A program made the translations under genes and the position numbers. Below, in pieces: positions 1 to 13,962 of a DNA stretch of 64,000 bases. The notes below the pieces were generated by a model. It made no database searches, was not told the DNA's origin, and saw only the letters and a list, made by a program, of their open reading frames with translations. Numbering within the stretch: position 1 is the stretch's first letter; every line of letters begins with the position of its first letter. This stretch comes from Mortierella sp. BCC40632 (lineage: Eukaryota; Mortierellomycota; Mortierellomycetes; Mortierellales; Mortierellaceae), in contig WAEK01000001.1 in the NCBI GenBank assembly GCA_011634665.1, forward strand, positions 1,193,501-1,257,500, in the 5' to 3' direction.

Positions 1-234
1 GAGCCAAAGTTGGACAGGGCAAGACGCCAGATTAAGGAATGGGAAAGCTTAGACAATGAAGCGACAGAGTATGCAAAGAAGGTACATGCTCAGCTCAAGG
101 CGGCACGCCGTTCTGAGAGGGGATCCGAGCAGGAGCAGGAACAAGAGAAGCAGCCAGCTCAGCACCAAGCACCTAACACCGCTTCGGATGAGAGTAATGA
201 AGGAGAACCTCATGCTCGAAAGGATGAGCTTTAA
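1..234 (+). CDS. UDP-glucose:glycoprotein glucosyltransferase, C-terminal end (partial)
   Basis: The window opens inside the last exon; frame 1 runs to TAA at 232-234. The visible 77 residues begin EPKL, followed by ARRQIKEWESLDNE. This matches the end of the glucosyltransferase domain of ER folding sensors of the UGGT/Gpt1 type, where an EPKL...R...EW..YDNE block closes the catalytic domain. That family re-glucosylates N-glycans on unfolded glycoproteins in the ER lumen so that they rebind calnexin. After the block comes a hydrophilic Glu/Gln-rich tail, and the protein ends in KDEL, the classical ER retrieval signal. KDEL (seen directly) fits the lumenal assignment. The family call rests on a short segment; another KDEL-bearing lumenal protein is possible. 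Confidence 0.7.
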   Translation, partial: EPKLDRARRQIKEWESLDNEATEYAKKVHAQLKAARRSERGSEQEQEQEKQPAQHQAPNTASDESNEGEPHARKDEL

Positions 235-1188
235 GCTACTCATGATTCATTCGCAGTATCACGAGTAATGCGGATTAGAATAAACGGTGGTGAAGACCGC
301 TCTCTATCTCTTACCTGTAGCCCCCTAGAATAGTAAGACTCAAAGCTCTTTTTTCAGGGTCTTCTTTTCTTGAGTTTAGCTGGTCGAGACCAATAAGGTT
401 CGCCTGATCTACAAAAATTGAAATCAGCGGAGTAGCAAGAGTTTGTTCGTGGAGTGATTGGGCGAATATCATGAACGAATAAGGTCGTGTTCCTGGGAAC
501 GCGTTCTTGATAGTCGATCTCTTGATCGACCTAAGAAGGGGGCTCTGAATAAATGTGGGCCAAAAAGATGCATGCATGGTCTGTGCATCTCTCACCTTTC
601 TGGGAAGCACAGCTAATGCAGCAAAAGGCGCATTGACGCGATGGGATGCAGACGCAGATGCACCACTAGTAGGAGTGACTTTCCCTTTTCTTTTTTTTTT
701 TTCGTCTTTATTCCTCTCTTATTCTTCACTCTCACTCCCTTACACTCTCATTCTTGCACTTCAGTTTTTTTTCTCTTTTTTTCGCTACCCATCTCTCACA
801 CCCACACCCCCATGCCTCTCTTCTTACGTACACAAGGTATACTGAGATCGGCAGTGAGCACAGACCCCTCCTCCATTGGTAACGAGAGTCGTCACAGCCA
901 CCGAGAAATAAAGCAACGACGTGTACCGTGGAAGCACTCTTTGGCTATTCCCACGTCATTTTTTTCCGCTGCCATCACCATCACCATCACATTGCCATTG
1001 CCATTGCCATCGTCATCCATGCCCAGCCAAATACCATGCCGCCATTAGCCATGCCGAGCGACCACCTCCCCTGCCATCTCTTTTCTCTCCCCTTCTCTCG
1101 TCTTTGATTTTTCTTCTCGCCGCCCCTCTCCCGTCTATTTGTCACTTTTTCTGTCGCTCTCTTCCTTCCATAGTTTCCTGCACTCTCT

Positions 1189-1253
<65 letters not shown>

Positions 1254-1540
1254 CGCGCTCTCTGTTTTTTCTTTTCATATATTTTTTTTTTTTCTATATT
1301 TTTTTTTTCCTTTTTTTCTCGCTCTCTCTATATATTTTTTCTCTTTCTTGCGCCTCTCTCAGTACGCAAGACATCAGTAACAACAGCAGTACCAGTAATA
1401 CCAGCAGTACCAGCAATACCAGCAGTACCAACAACAACAAAAAAAAAAACACTCTTCTGAGAAAAAAAAAGTATCAAAACGAGAAAAGTAAAAAAAAAGG
1501 ATAAAAAAAAAAAAGAAAAAACAATTTATATATTTTCAAT
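235..1540. other. Intergenic, pyrimidine-rich leader region
   Basis: This holds the 3' flank of the KDEL gene and then a strongly C/T-rich + strand from about 670 to 1350, including a long CT dinucleotide run at 1196-1249. It is followed by CAGTACCAGCAA-like triplets (1380-1440) and A-rich DNA up to an ATG at 1541. Open frames here are Ser/Phe/Leu strings created by the pyrimidine bias and are not called as genes. The stretch next to the ATG probably contains the promoter and leader of the downstream gene. Confidence 0.5.
1196..1249. repeat. (CT)n dinucleotide microsatellite
   Basis: An almost perfect run of about 27 CT units inside the pyrimidine-rich region upstream of the polyglutamine gene. 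Confidence 0.95.
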
Positions 1541-1910
1541 ATGAAGGTAAATGGTCTACTCCTCGATGTCCTTACATTGTCCTTCCCTTTTGGAGTTCTT
1601 TTTTGAGAGATGCCAAACGTCTAACGTTCTTCTCATTTGTTTTGTCACAGGTCAGAATCAATGTCAAGCAGTACCTTCAGCAGAAAGAAGAGCGAGAGCG
1701 AGAGTGGCAGCAACTGCAACAGCAGCTGCGTCAGCAACAGCAACGAAAAAAGCAAAAGCAGGAATCAGGTCTTGAAGACCTGATGGGGCAGCTGCAGCTC
1801 CAACAGCCAAAGCAGCAGCAACCGCAGCAACAGAAGCAACCGCAGCAACAGCAGCAGCAGCAGCAGCAGCAACAGAAGCAGCAGCAGCAGCAGCAACAGA
1901 ATCAACAGCA

Positions 1911-1950
<40 letters not shown>

Positions 1951-3503
1951 CAACAGCAGCTAAAACAGCAGCAGCAGCAACAGAATCAACAGCAACAACA
2001 GCAGCAGCAGCAGCATCAGCAGCAGCAACAGCAGCAACAGCAACAGCAGGGTCCGTCAGGATCCCGCCCCCCCCCTCCCCCTTCTGGATCAACTCCTCCT
2101 CCTCCTCCTCCTCCTCCTGGCAACCTCCTCCTCCTCAACAGCAACTCCTCCAACTCCAACTCCAACAGTCTTCAGCAACAGCAACACCACCACCACCACC
2201 TCCTCCTCCTCCAACTCCAGGGTCTTCCTTCCGCCTCCCCTCCCCTTCCCTTCTTCCTCCTCTCCTTCCTGTCTTCCTTCCCCCCCCCCCCCCTCCCCCT
2301 GCCGTGGTTTTCCCCCCCCAACCGCGGTTTCTCCTCGGGATGGTGCAGCCGCCTCTGGCGCTGCCCTTCCCCTCTTCCTTCCTCCCCCAACCCGCGACGG
2401 CGGGTCCCCAAGCAGCCCGGCGCTGTCTTCGGGGACAGTCCAACCCGTCGTCGCGCGCTCGCCGCGGCCATCTCCAGGCCTGGCGACGCGAAATGTTCCG
2501 GTCGCGGGTTTCCGCGGCAGTTCAGCAGGCTGTTCTGCCAACCCGCGTCCGGTTCAGTCCCCTGGGTGTGCCAGGTCACCTCAGGGGACACCCATACTCC
2601 CCTGCGCGCGTTCGTCGAGCCTTGGCTCGTTGGCGTGCGCAGATGCAGCCGCGGGTTCCTCTCCCCGCAGCTCAGCCCCCGGCCCTGGCTGTGCTGCCCC
2701 GCGGCTGCGGCCGTCCCCGAGTCTCTGCGTGCCGTCCTCGGGGACAGCCATATCCGCCCCAGAGCTACCGCCGCGCCCATCGCCAGGCACGGCGGAGCTC
2801 GCTCCTGCGACCGCGGGATCCTAGTCCCGTAGCACAGCTGGCTGTGCTACCCTGCGGTCGCGGTCAACCCCGCGAGACGGCTGGCCGTCCACGGGGTTGG
2901 CCATACCCTCCGCCGCATGTCCGCCGGGCATTCTTGTCCGCGCGTCGACATGCGGCAGCTCAGTGGGGCAGACGTCCCGCAGTGCAGCTGGTTCTGCCTG
3001 CACCTGTCCCACCGAGCCCCACCCCCTCTCTCCTCGGGGCCAAGCGGCCCCTCGATGAGGATGACGAGGGCTCACTCCCGGAGAAGCGCGCCCGGTTGAG
3101 TGAGCCCGAGGAGGAGGCGGTGGTGGAGGAAGGGGCGGATTTGGAGGAGGAAGAAGAGGTCGACGAGGAGCCGGTCGTCGACGAGGAGGAGGAGGTCGTC
3201 CTGGTTGACGATCTCCTCGCCGACCATGACCACGAGTTGGTGGAGGAAGACGTGGTCATGGTCGAAGAGCAGACTGAGGTGGAGTCCGCTGCAGGCGGCA
3301 GCAGCGGCTCCGGTCAACCTCAGTCTGCTGAGGAGGACAAGGAGGTCGAAGCAGACCTCGAGAGGGAGGGAGTACCTCTCGAAGGTTTCTTCGATGTCCT
3401 TGCCTCCTCTAGGGTGCCGCTGGGAACTCTTAGACCCAGCGCCACCCTTTTTTGGGCCGCGACATTGGGCCTAGAGGCGGCCTGGCGTTTCTACTGCCTA
3501 TAG
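1541..3503 (+). CDS. Polyglutamine / proline / Arg-repeat / acidic-tail protein, function unknown
   Basis: Proposed model: ATG AAG at 1541-1546; intron 1547-1650 (GTAAAT, CTAAC branch site, TTTGTCACAG); exon from 1651 encoding VRINVKQYLQQKEERERE; then a long Gln tract (about 1690-2050) and Pro-rich sequence. The frame then changes. Removing 2051-2175 or 2051-2220 (GTCCGT...CAG) joins the polyQ frame to the next open frame, which runs to TAG at 3503 without a stop. That part has four degenerate repeats of 49-53 residues (2385-2999) ending in AVLP/LVLP, a basic NLS-like KRPLDEDDE...KRARL segment (about 3040-3096), an acidic Glu/Asp/Val region (3100-3390) and a hydrophobic C-terminus. I do not recognise a family. 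The low-complexity N-terminus and NLS-like motif suggest a nuclear or transcription-related protein (inference). The frame change could instead be a homopolymer error in the C runs near 2060 or 2285. Confidence 0.5.
1690..2050 (+). repeat. CAG/CAA trinucleotide tract (polyglutamine)
   Basis: Mixed CAG and CAA codons with occasional AAG, AAT and CAT interruptions encode an almost pure Gln stretch of over 100 residues. The codon mixing suggests selection for glutamine or an old, interrupted expansion rather than a fresh slippage event. Confidence 0.9.
2385..2999 (+). repeat. Four degenerate tandem repeats of about 155 bp, GC-rich
   Basis: Units at about 2385-2540, 2541-2699, 2700-2852 and 2853-2999. 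At the DNA level each carries a GGGGACA/GGGGTTGG...CCATA..C core spaced about 155 bp apart. In the frame of the downstream ORF each unit translates to about 50 residues of the form RGxPYPPxxxRRAxxxARR...AVLP. GC content is visibly higher than in the surrounding genes. Confidence 0.8.
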
Positions 3504-3590
3504 AGCGGATAGACTATAGATTTATAGATGTCTAGATTATTAGACCTATAGACTATAGACGGATAGATCTATAGACGGATAGACCCGGTA
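3495..3590 (+). repeat. Degenerate TATAGA/GGATAGAC short tandem repeat
   Basis: Repeated TATAGAC, GGATAGAC and TATAGA words begin at the stop codon of the acidic-tail ORF and run to a perfect GTAAGT at 3588. Confidence 0.8.
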
Positions 3591-4429
3591 AGTTGACTCC
3601 TTTCTTGCATGGTCACTACTTTGGATTTTTATGTTTGTTTCTACTGTGAACTAATATTTCATGGCGCCTCGTCATTTTCTTTCTTTTATTTTTTTTCTTA
3701 TATTTTTCTCCTCTCTCTCTCTCACTCTGCCATCCACTGTCTAACTCTTTCTTCTCTTTTCCTCCTTTCACTTATTATCGCCTTTTCATATTTTTCTCAT
3801 CACTTCTCAATTTTCTCCGCCTCTACTTTTCATTCCTTCTTCCATTTCATTTATATTCCTCTCATTTCCCCTTTTTCTGGTTTCACTCTGGACTCCATTC
3901 CACGATCCGAACCCGCTCGTACTTTCTAATGGTGCTTATTTTGTCTCCAGCCTCGGCGGGAGCCCGACGGCCATCTAGAGTGCTAAGGTAAGTTGAGTCA
4001 CGGAGAGAGCAGGGGGGTGCAGGGTCAATGGTGAAGAGTAAGTGTGATGGGACTCAGGGCGGCTGCAGCGGGATGTCTTCAGCAGACATCTCAGCTTGAG
4101 GCAGCGCCTTGTTTCTGGGAAGTCGAGGGGGGTCCTTTTTGGATCCTCCGCGGCTTTCCCTCGGCAGTCCTAGAGGACTGTTGGCGGCGGCCCCAATGGT
4201 GGGCTATGGCGCAACGGTCGAGGCAGCCGATGAGTTGGCGGTCGGTGGTCAGGGATTCTATTGATCCCTGGAGGGCTCTCAGGAGTCTTTTTGGTAAGTG
4301 TGTCGCTTTAGTATAGTTTTTTATTATTTTGTTCTTTTCCACAGCCGGGGTCCTTTAGGCCCCACTTTTGTTTTGAGGAGAGTGGGCGGATTGTGGGAAG
4401 GTGAAATGGGTAGGATGGGTAGTGGAGGA

Positions 4430-4525
4430 AGAACAAGAGCAGGAGCAAGAGCAGGAATAAGAACAGGAATAAGAACAGGAACAGGAACAGGAACAGGAAC
4501 AGGAATAGGAGCAGGGACAGGACAA
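4430..4525 (+). repeat. (GGAACA/GGAGCA)n hexanucleotide repeat
   Basis: Imperfect six-base units GGAGCA, GGAATA and GGAACA over about 95 bases. Confidence 0.85.
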
Positions 4526-4690
4526 AGAAGAGGTGGAAGTGAGAGAGGAGAAAAAATAAGAGTTGGCGGTGGTGTTTTGAATACTCGATTCCTCTGGGTC
4601 ACCTTACTCTCTGTATGTGGATTCTCTATATGCAGGCTTTAGATACTTTTTATTTTATTTTTATTTTTTCATCTTGTTCATTTCCATTTA

Positions 4691-4727
4691 CTGCAGCTTG
4701 ACCGTTGGTTTCAACGGTCGGCTGCAG
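4691..4727. repeat. Inverted repeat / hairpin
   Basis: The left arm is CTGCAGCTTGACCGTT (4691-4706), the loop GGTTTC, and the right arm AACGGTCGGCTGCAG (4713-4727). The arms pair over 14-15 bp with one small bulge. The hairpin sits in non-coding, AT-rich DNA. Confidence 0.75.
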
Positions 4728-5529
4728 TAGATGGGTCTTGTTATATATTTTCCATTTTGGTGGAAAAGAAGGGGGGGAAGAGTTGTTGAGTAAGAGGTGG
4801 AAAAGAGAAAAAGAAGGTGATAGTGAGAAGAGGAGAGTGGGTGGATGGCGGAGAAAAAAAGGCGGCAGAAAAAAGAAAGAGGTGGATGAAATAGAAGAGC
4901 AGAAGTGGAAAAGAGAGAAGTGGGAAAGAAGAGACAGTGGTAATGGTGATGGCGGTAGTGGTTGTGGTTGTGGTAGTGGCAGGAACTATTGTTCTTTTCT
5001 ACCTGATGTGGCTAGTCGGAGGTTTGCCTCTACCAGTCTCAGCAGGCAGGCTCTGTTAGACTTTCTTGGCTGTGGGTCTTAGATAGTCGGAGAGTTGAGT
5101 TGGTGTTCTTTATTATTTTTTTTTACCTCTTTTCTTTTGGCACACTCCCAGTCATCGGCTCAAAGAAAATGCTGGTTCTTCGGCATCTTGCCTCGCTGGT
5201 GCGCCAGAGGCCGACATCAGGCCTCGGGACTGTATCGAGGAGAGCCCGACTGACCAGGGACTTGGTGTGTAAGTCCTTGGGTTGAGTGTTTGTTGAGGAC
5301 TGAGCCTGTGGCAAGACTGAGTCTCCCTCTCCTTCTTCATCGGAGACTCGGTATAGCACCAGGCCTCCTCTATCTACTGACTCTTTCTCACCGAAGCACG
5401 GGCCTAGGGCGCAGTTTTGGATACCCTAGATGATGCTGGAGTCTTGGTACATTATAGAGCAGAATTGTATCCTTGACTACCATAGAGCATCATAGAGCTA
5501 GAGTGCAAGAAGTGAAACAAGCAATGGTG

Positions 5530-5770
5530 CCAGACCAAGCCAGGACTTGTGGAGCCAAGGCCAGCCAGGGCCAGCCAGGGCATATGGAACCAAGTCAAGG
5601 CGCTAGTCAAACGGGCCAGCTCACCGAGACGAACTACACCAACAAGGACTACACCAGCAAGGCCAGCCAGCACAAGCAGGGTCAGCAAACGCAAGCAAGA
5701 CTAGCCAGCATAAGCAAGGCCAGCCAACACAAACAAGACCGGCCAAAATATGTAAGGCAAGTCAAGCAGG
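5530..5770 (+). repeat. Degenerate GCCAGCCA/CACAAGCA tandem repeats
   Basis: GCCAGCCAG, GCCAGCCAACACAAACAAG and related words recur with irregular spacing. The arrangement is a decayed minisatellite. Confidence 0.7.
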
Positions 5771-5995
5771 ATCAAGGCAGAGCTGACAGGATCAACAAAG
5801 TATTTTAAACCACCAGCGAGCCAAGGGTCCGAAAAGACAAAAAAAAAAAAACAGATGGACAAAGCAAAAAGCCGAGGGCGCACCTGAGGTATGACCAAGG
5901 CTTTAGACAAAAATAGTCAAGGGACGAAATAATAATACACAAATAGCGAACAAGTAATGAGCAAGGAGCAAACAAAGGACGAAGGAAGGAAAAAA

Positions 5996-6066
5996 AAATA
6001 CGAACGAACGAACGAACGAACGAACGAACGAACGAACGAACGGACGGACGGACGAACGGACGAACA
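5996..6066. repeat. (CGAA)n tetranucleotide repeat with CGGA variants
   Basis: About 12 CGAA units followed by CGGA variants. Confidence 0.95.
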
Positions 6067-6373
6067 AGCAAAGGACGACGAATGAAAAGGGAACAAGCAA
6101 GAAACAAACAAGTAGCGAAAAGTAAACGAGCAAAACATTATGTAAAGATCCGACCATTAAAAAAAAACGAGAAACGGGCAAGACATCGTGGTGGTATGGA
6201 CAGGGATGGCAAAAAGCCGGTCATCTACAAGACATGGCACAGGCAAAGTCAACCACACCAGAGGTAACATGGATCACGCCTCGGCCAAAAGGGGGACAAC
6301 CATACAAGGCGCAAGTATGGCAAATGTGCAGATAGGAAAAAGGCCGGACAAAAAAACAAACAACAATGCAACA

Positions 6374-6483
6374 ACAAGAAGAAGAAGAAGAAGAAGAAGA
6401 AGAAGAAGAAGAAGAAGAAGAAGAAGAAGAAGAAGAAGAAGAAGAAGAAGAAGAAGAAGAAGAAGAAGAAGAAGAAGAAGGAA
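6374..6483. repeat. (GAA)n trinucleotide repeat
   Basis: About 36 uninterrupted GAA units. Translated, this gives poly-Arg, poly-Lys or poly-Glu (+) and poly-Phe or poly-Ser (-) ORFs, all taken as artefacts. Confidence 0.95.
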
Positions 6484-6552
6484 AGGAAGGAAATGAAGGA
6501 AAAGACAAAAAAGAAGAGAAGGACAACAAGAACAAGTAGAAGATGGACAATA

Positions 6553-6640
6553 TAAGCACGATCACGAACACGAACACGAGCACGAGCACAAATACGAACA
6601 AGAACAAGAACAAGAACAAGAACAAGAACAGAAACAAGAC
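6553..6640. repeat. (GAACAC/GAACAA)n hexanucleotide repeat
   Basis: CACGAA/CACGAG units change to AACAAG units over about 85 bases. Confidence 0.9.
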
Positions 6641-6849
6641 ATCGCACGATAGGACAGAGCAAAAGCAAAACCACAGGAAAAAAAAAAAAAAAAAGGCGCT
6701 AAGAAATGAACCTCCAGCGAGCAAGGCATGTAAATTATGGGACAAACATCCAAATTAAAGGTTAAAATCCCTTGCAAATTACTGTGCTCCTTTCTTGACT
6801 TTTTTAGATTCGTATATTTATTGAAGAAAATTGGCTCCCAGTCGCGGTC

Positions 6850-9260
6850 TTAACTGATCCCAGCGGCACGCTTAAACTCTTTGATGTATTTTTCCTTTGC
6901 TGCAGCATGATCCACAATGGGTTTGGGGTACCTATAGGGAATTTAAATACGGATAAGTGAGATGACCTTGTTTTGATTCATTTTTTTTTCTCACTGTCTT
7001 TTTTTTTGGGGAGGGGGAGGGGACATGTCAAATCAACACTTACCCAAGTTTTGAGAATTCCGCTTTGGAAAGCATTTTGTACGGTTCGTGGACTTGCTTA
7101 GGGTCTTTTAATGATCTCAACTCAGGGACCCAACGTCGGATATATTCACCTTGCGGGTCAAACTTTTGGGCTTGTAATGTCGGATTAAAAACTCTGAAGA
7201 ATGGTTGTGCATCTGTACCTGTTGAGGCAGACCATTGCCATCCACCGTTGTTGGAGGCGAGATCACCATCAATCAAATGTTGCATAAAAAATTTCTCACC
7301 CTCTTGCCAATTGACAAGAAGATCCTTGACAAGAAAACAGGCAACAATCATTCGTAATCGGTTATGCATGGTTGCTGTCTCTAGTAATTGGCGTATTCCT
7401 GCATCAACGATGGGGAAACCGGTCTTGCCTGTGCACCAGGATTCAAAATGGCTCATTGAATGAGGTGACTCTTTGTTGGAATCGGAACTAGTGTCCGACC
7501 ATCGAATAAGCTCTGTCTTTGACTGAAAGGCCCTGTTCATGCAGACACGCGGGAAGTTGACTAAAATATGACGGTAAAACTCCTGGGCAAAAAAAAAAAA
7601 AAAAGGAGTCTCAAGAATAATTTAGGAACTTTTTTTTTTTTTTTTTTTTCCTTTCCTTTCCTTTCCTTTCCTTTCCTTTCCTTTCCTTTTTCTTTCTTTC
7701 TGAGATTGTGTCTTACCCTCCAGGCAACTTCTTTGATCCAAGTTTTTGCACCCTCGCTTCCAGATGTAATCTTTCCATGGTTAATCGCGCGTGCTGCCGC
7801 TATGACTTGTCTAGCCGACAGTACGCCAGCGTTGAGATATGGACTAAGTCCACTGCAGCCGCTAGTTTTCTCGACATGGTCCCGTTCATGATGATAATCC
7901 TTTACCCTTGATTCTAGAAATTCATCCAGTCTTCGTTTTGCTGCTTGTTCGCCAGCAGGATAAAGCTGTTCCATCTTGTCTTTGTCAAAGTCATGCGGAT
8001 AGCTGGGGGAGAAAAGAGGCGATGAGGGAGTGAGATAACGCGAAAAGACTTTTCGTGCCTCAATTGGATTAGGATCTGGAGGCGAGTCAAGCTCAAGAAG
8101 ATGTGGGTTTGATTCGACAATCTTGCACCAATTGTTGTAAAACGGTGTAAAGACAGTATACACATTCCCGGTCTAGTTGCAATCAGATCGTACGAAGGTA
8201 GGGTTTTTAGGTTAACGAGAGAAAAAGGGAGGAGAGAGAGAGAAGAGGAGGCAAGTTCATGCCCTGCACGCTTGGTATTAAAGTTTTGCATTCAGGATAC
8301 CTTGGTTCGGACTTCTGGAGGTGGTACAACACACTGATCATCAAACTCTTCCACAATGAGCCGATGTCCTGGGTGGTTCACGAGGGCTTCTTTCACAGCA
8401 TCATCTCGGCGTTGTTCATCGACCATTAGTTCTCGGTTCCAGAAAACATGGCTCACATTCATCTCTTCCACAACATCCATCACCACTCTCACCACATCTT
8501 CTTCCCGCTTTTTTCGCATCAATCTTTCGGTCTTCCTGTCTTGTTTGATCGGGTGTTTTGACTTTGGGTTGGTCTCTGTCGTTGGTCGCCGAACAATAAG
8601 GGGGATTGCCAATTCCTCAAGACCTTTTCGAAGCTCCTCCAAATTCCTCATCCAAAAGTCAATCTTGACGGCTGCATCATCGTGGGATAGCCATTCCTCC
8701 TCGTGGATGATAAACAAGGCTATCAGGAACCGATGCTCAGGATCCGAGCTAACCTTTGATCGCATGGAGGCGGCATAGAGTGCTCTGTTATCCTGGAGCC
8801 GAAGATCCGACGTACGAAACCAAATCAGACTGTTTTTGGTGGCCAAGGGTTCGATAAGCTGCTCGTCTTCTAACTTTATATCAGATTCGGTCAGTGCATT
8901 TCTTTCAGTCGTCAATGGATTTGTAGTCGGTGGTGCTGCATAGGCCGAAATCCGCTTCTTGAACGCCGAGACTTTCTCGTTCGCGCCTGTGCCCTGATCT
9001 GAGCCATTCTTGTCGATAACAGGCTCAGATGGTGACGCCGATCTCTTTTTTGACTGACGACTGGTACCCATGGAGGCGATCCTGTAGTGGTGAAGGAGGA
9101 GGTTGGAACACTTGAGACCTAACTGACTGGATCCTGTCCAAAGCAAAACTGGACGGTTTGAAAGGTAGCGAAGAGGCAAGAGAGAACAGTGCGTTCGGGT
9201 TTGCAATGAAGAGATTGTGATGAGGGGATGACAGAGCATAATGATTCGCTCAATGGCCAT
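6850..9260 (-). CDS. PHR1: Class I CPD photolyase
   Basis: Four exons: 8301-9260, 7717-8172, 7044-7582 and 6850-6931 (678 residues; all phases close). The product repairs UV cyclobutane pyrimidine dimers using FADH- and light. The N-terminal antenna domain starts at [20 protein letters not shown], and [12 protein letters not shown] is formed across junction 1-2. The FAD domain carries WREFYRHIL across junction 2-3, [51 protein letters not shown] and a YPKPIVDH tail. Class I CPD photolyases share this block order; DASH-type and animal cryptochromes differ in it. Met1 precedes a basic, hydroxylated, hydrophobic stretch (about residues 1-60) like a mitochondrial presequence. A second ATG (Met64, 9069-9071) opens [14 protein letters not shown], which is nuclear-signal-like. 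Intron 2 contains a CCTTT pentanucleotide repeat. Confidence 0.93.
7645..7692. repeat. (CCTTT)n pentanucleotide repeat inside a photolyase intron
   Basis: About nine CCTTT units lie in the second intron (7583-7716). In the sense strand this is purine-rich AAAGG, next to A- and T-homopolymers. Confidence 0.9.
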
Positions 9261-9707
9261 TCGTCACTCGAATGAATGAGGAAGCTGGTGCCACCTTGGG
9301 AGCGGGGGGGAGAGACCTCCTCCCCTACGTAATGCAGCACCTTTTGCGCGAACGCGACAGCGCGGGACTGTCTCCTCGCTCTTCAGCGAAATTCCTTCGC
9401 AAGAGGGCTGAGTTTTACTAATTCAAGGCATTTGTTGTCCACCCTCGAGACGATACAAGCCCTCCTCCTTTCTCAAGAGCATAAAAAAAGTAATGATAAG
9501 AGTCCTTCCTTTGGGGGGTAAGAGGGGATGTTTAATTCTTTAAGAAAGCTTCAGTAGATTGCATGGCTGACAAAAAAGAAGTGAGATATAAGGGAGGAGT
9601 TGGCGCTTGAGGGAAAGATGACAGTGGTCAAAGTATTTGTGTATGTTGTATGGTGATGAGATTGGTAGATAAGGAAGAGGGGGGAAGCGGATGGATTATC
9701 CATTACT
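9261..9707. other. Intergenic: photolyase upstream / Rsp5 3' flank
   Basis: 447 bases between two minus-strand genes. No ORF of interest. It must contain the photolyase promoter and the Rsp5 terminator, but I see no specific element I can name. Confidence 0.5.

Positions 9708-13962
<4,255 letters not shown>

Larger units (their letters stand above)
3504..6849. other. Low-complexity region with ordered splice-like signals, no confident gene
   Basis: The first part (3588-4345) carries several + strand splice signals in plausible order: GTAAGTTGA at 3588, CTCCAG ending at 3950, GTAAGTTGAG at 3988, GTAAGTGTG at 4294 and TTTCCACAG ending at 4344. A spliced transcript downstream of, or continuous with, the polyQ gene is therefore possible. 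The rest is a chain of microsatellites (listed separately) and a 37-nt hairpin. Open frames such as 4044-4316 and 5473-5808 lack family similarity and lean on repeats, so they are not called. Confidence 0.5.

Noticed and set aside
641..1504. Overlapping + strand ORFs rich in Phe, Leu and Ser
   Set aside because: They are translations of CT-rich DNA, with no start context, family similarity or consistent frame.
2089..2780. Minus-strand ORFs opposite the polyQ/Arg-repeat gene
   Set aside because: GC-rich DNA leaves all frames open. The protein-level repeat periodicity and the acidic tail are coherent only on the + strand.
5530..5770. CRISPR-like direct repeats
   Set aside because: Spacing and unit length are irregular, the host is a eukaryote, and the words overlap as in a decayed minisatellite.
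6221..6745. ORFs encoding poly-Ser, poly-Phe or poly-Arg
   Set aside because: Read-outs of the GAA microsatellite and hexamer repeats.
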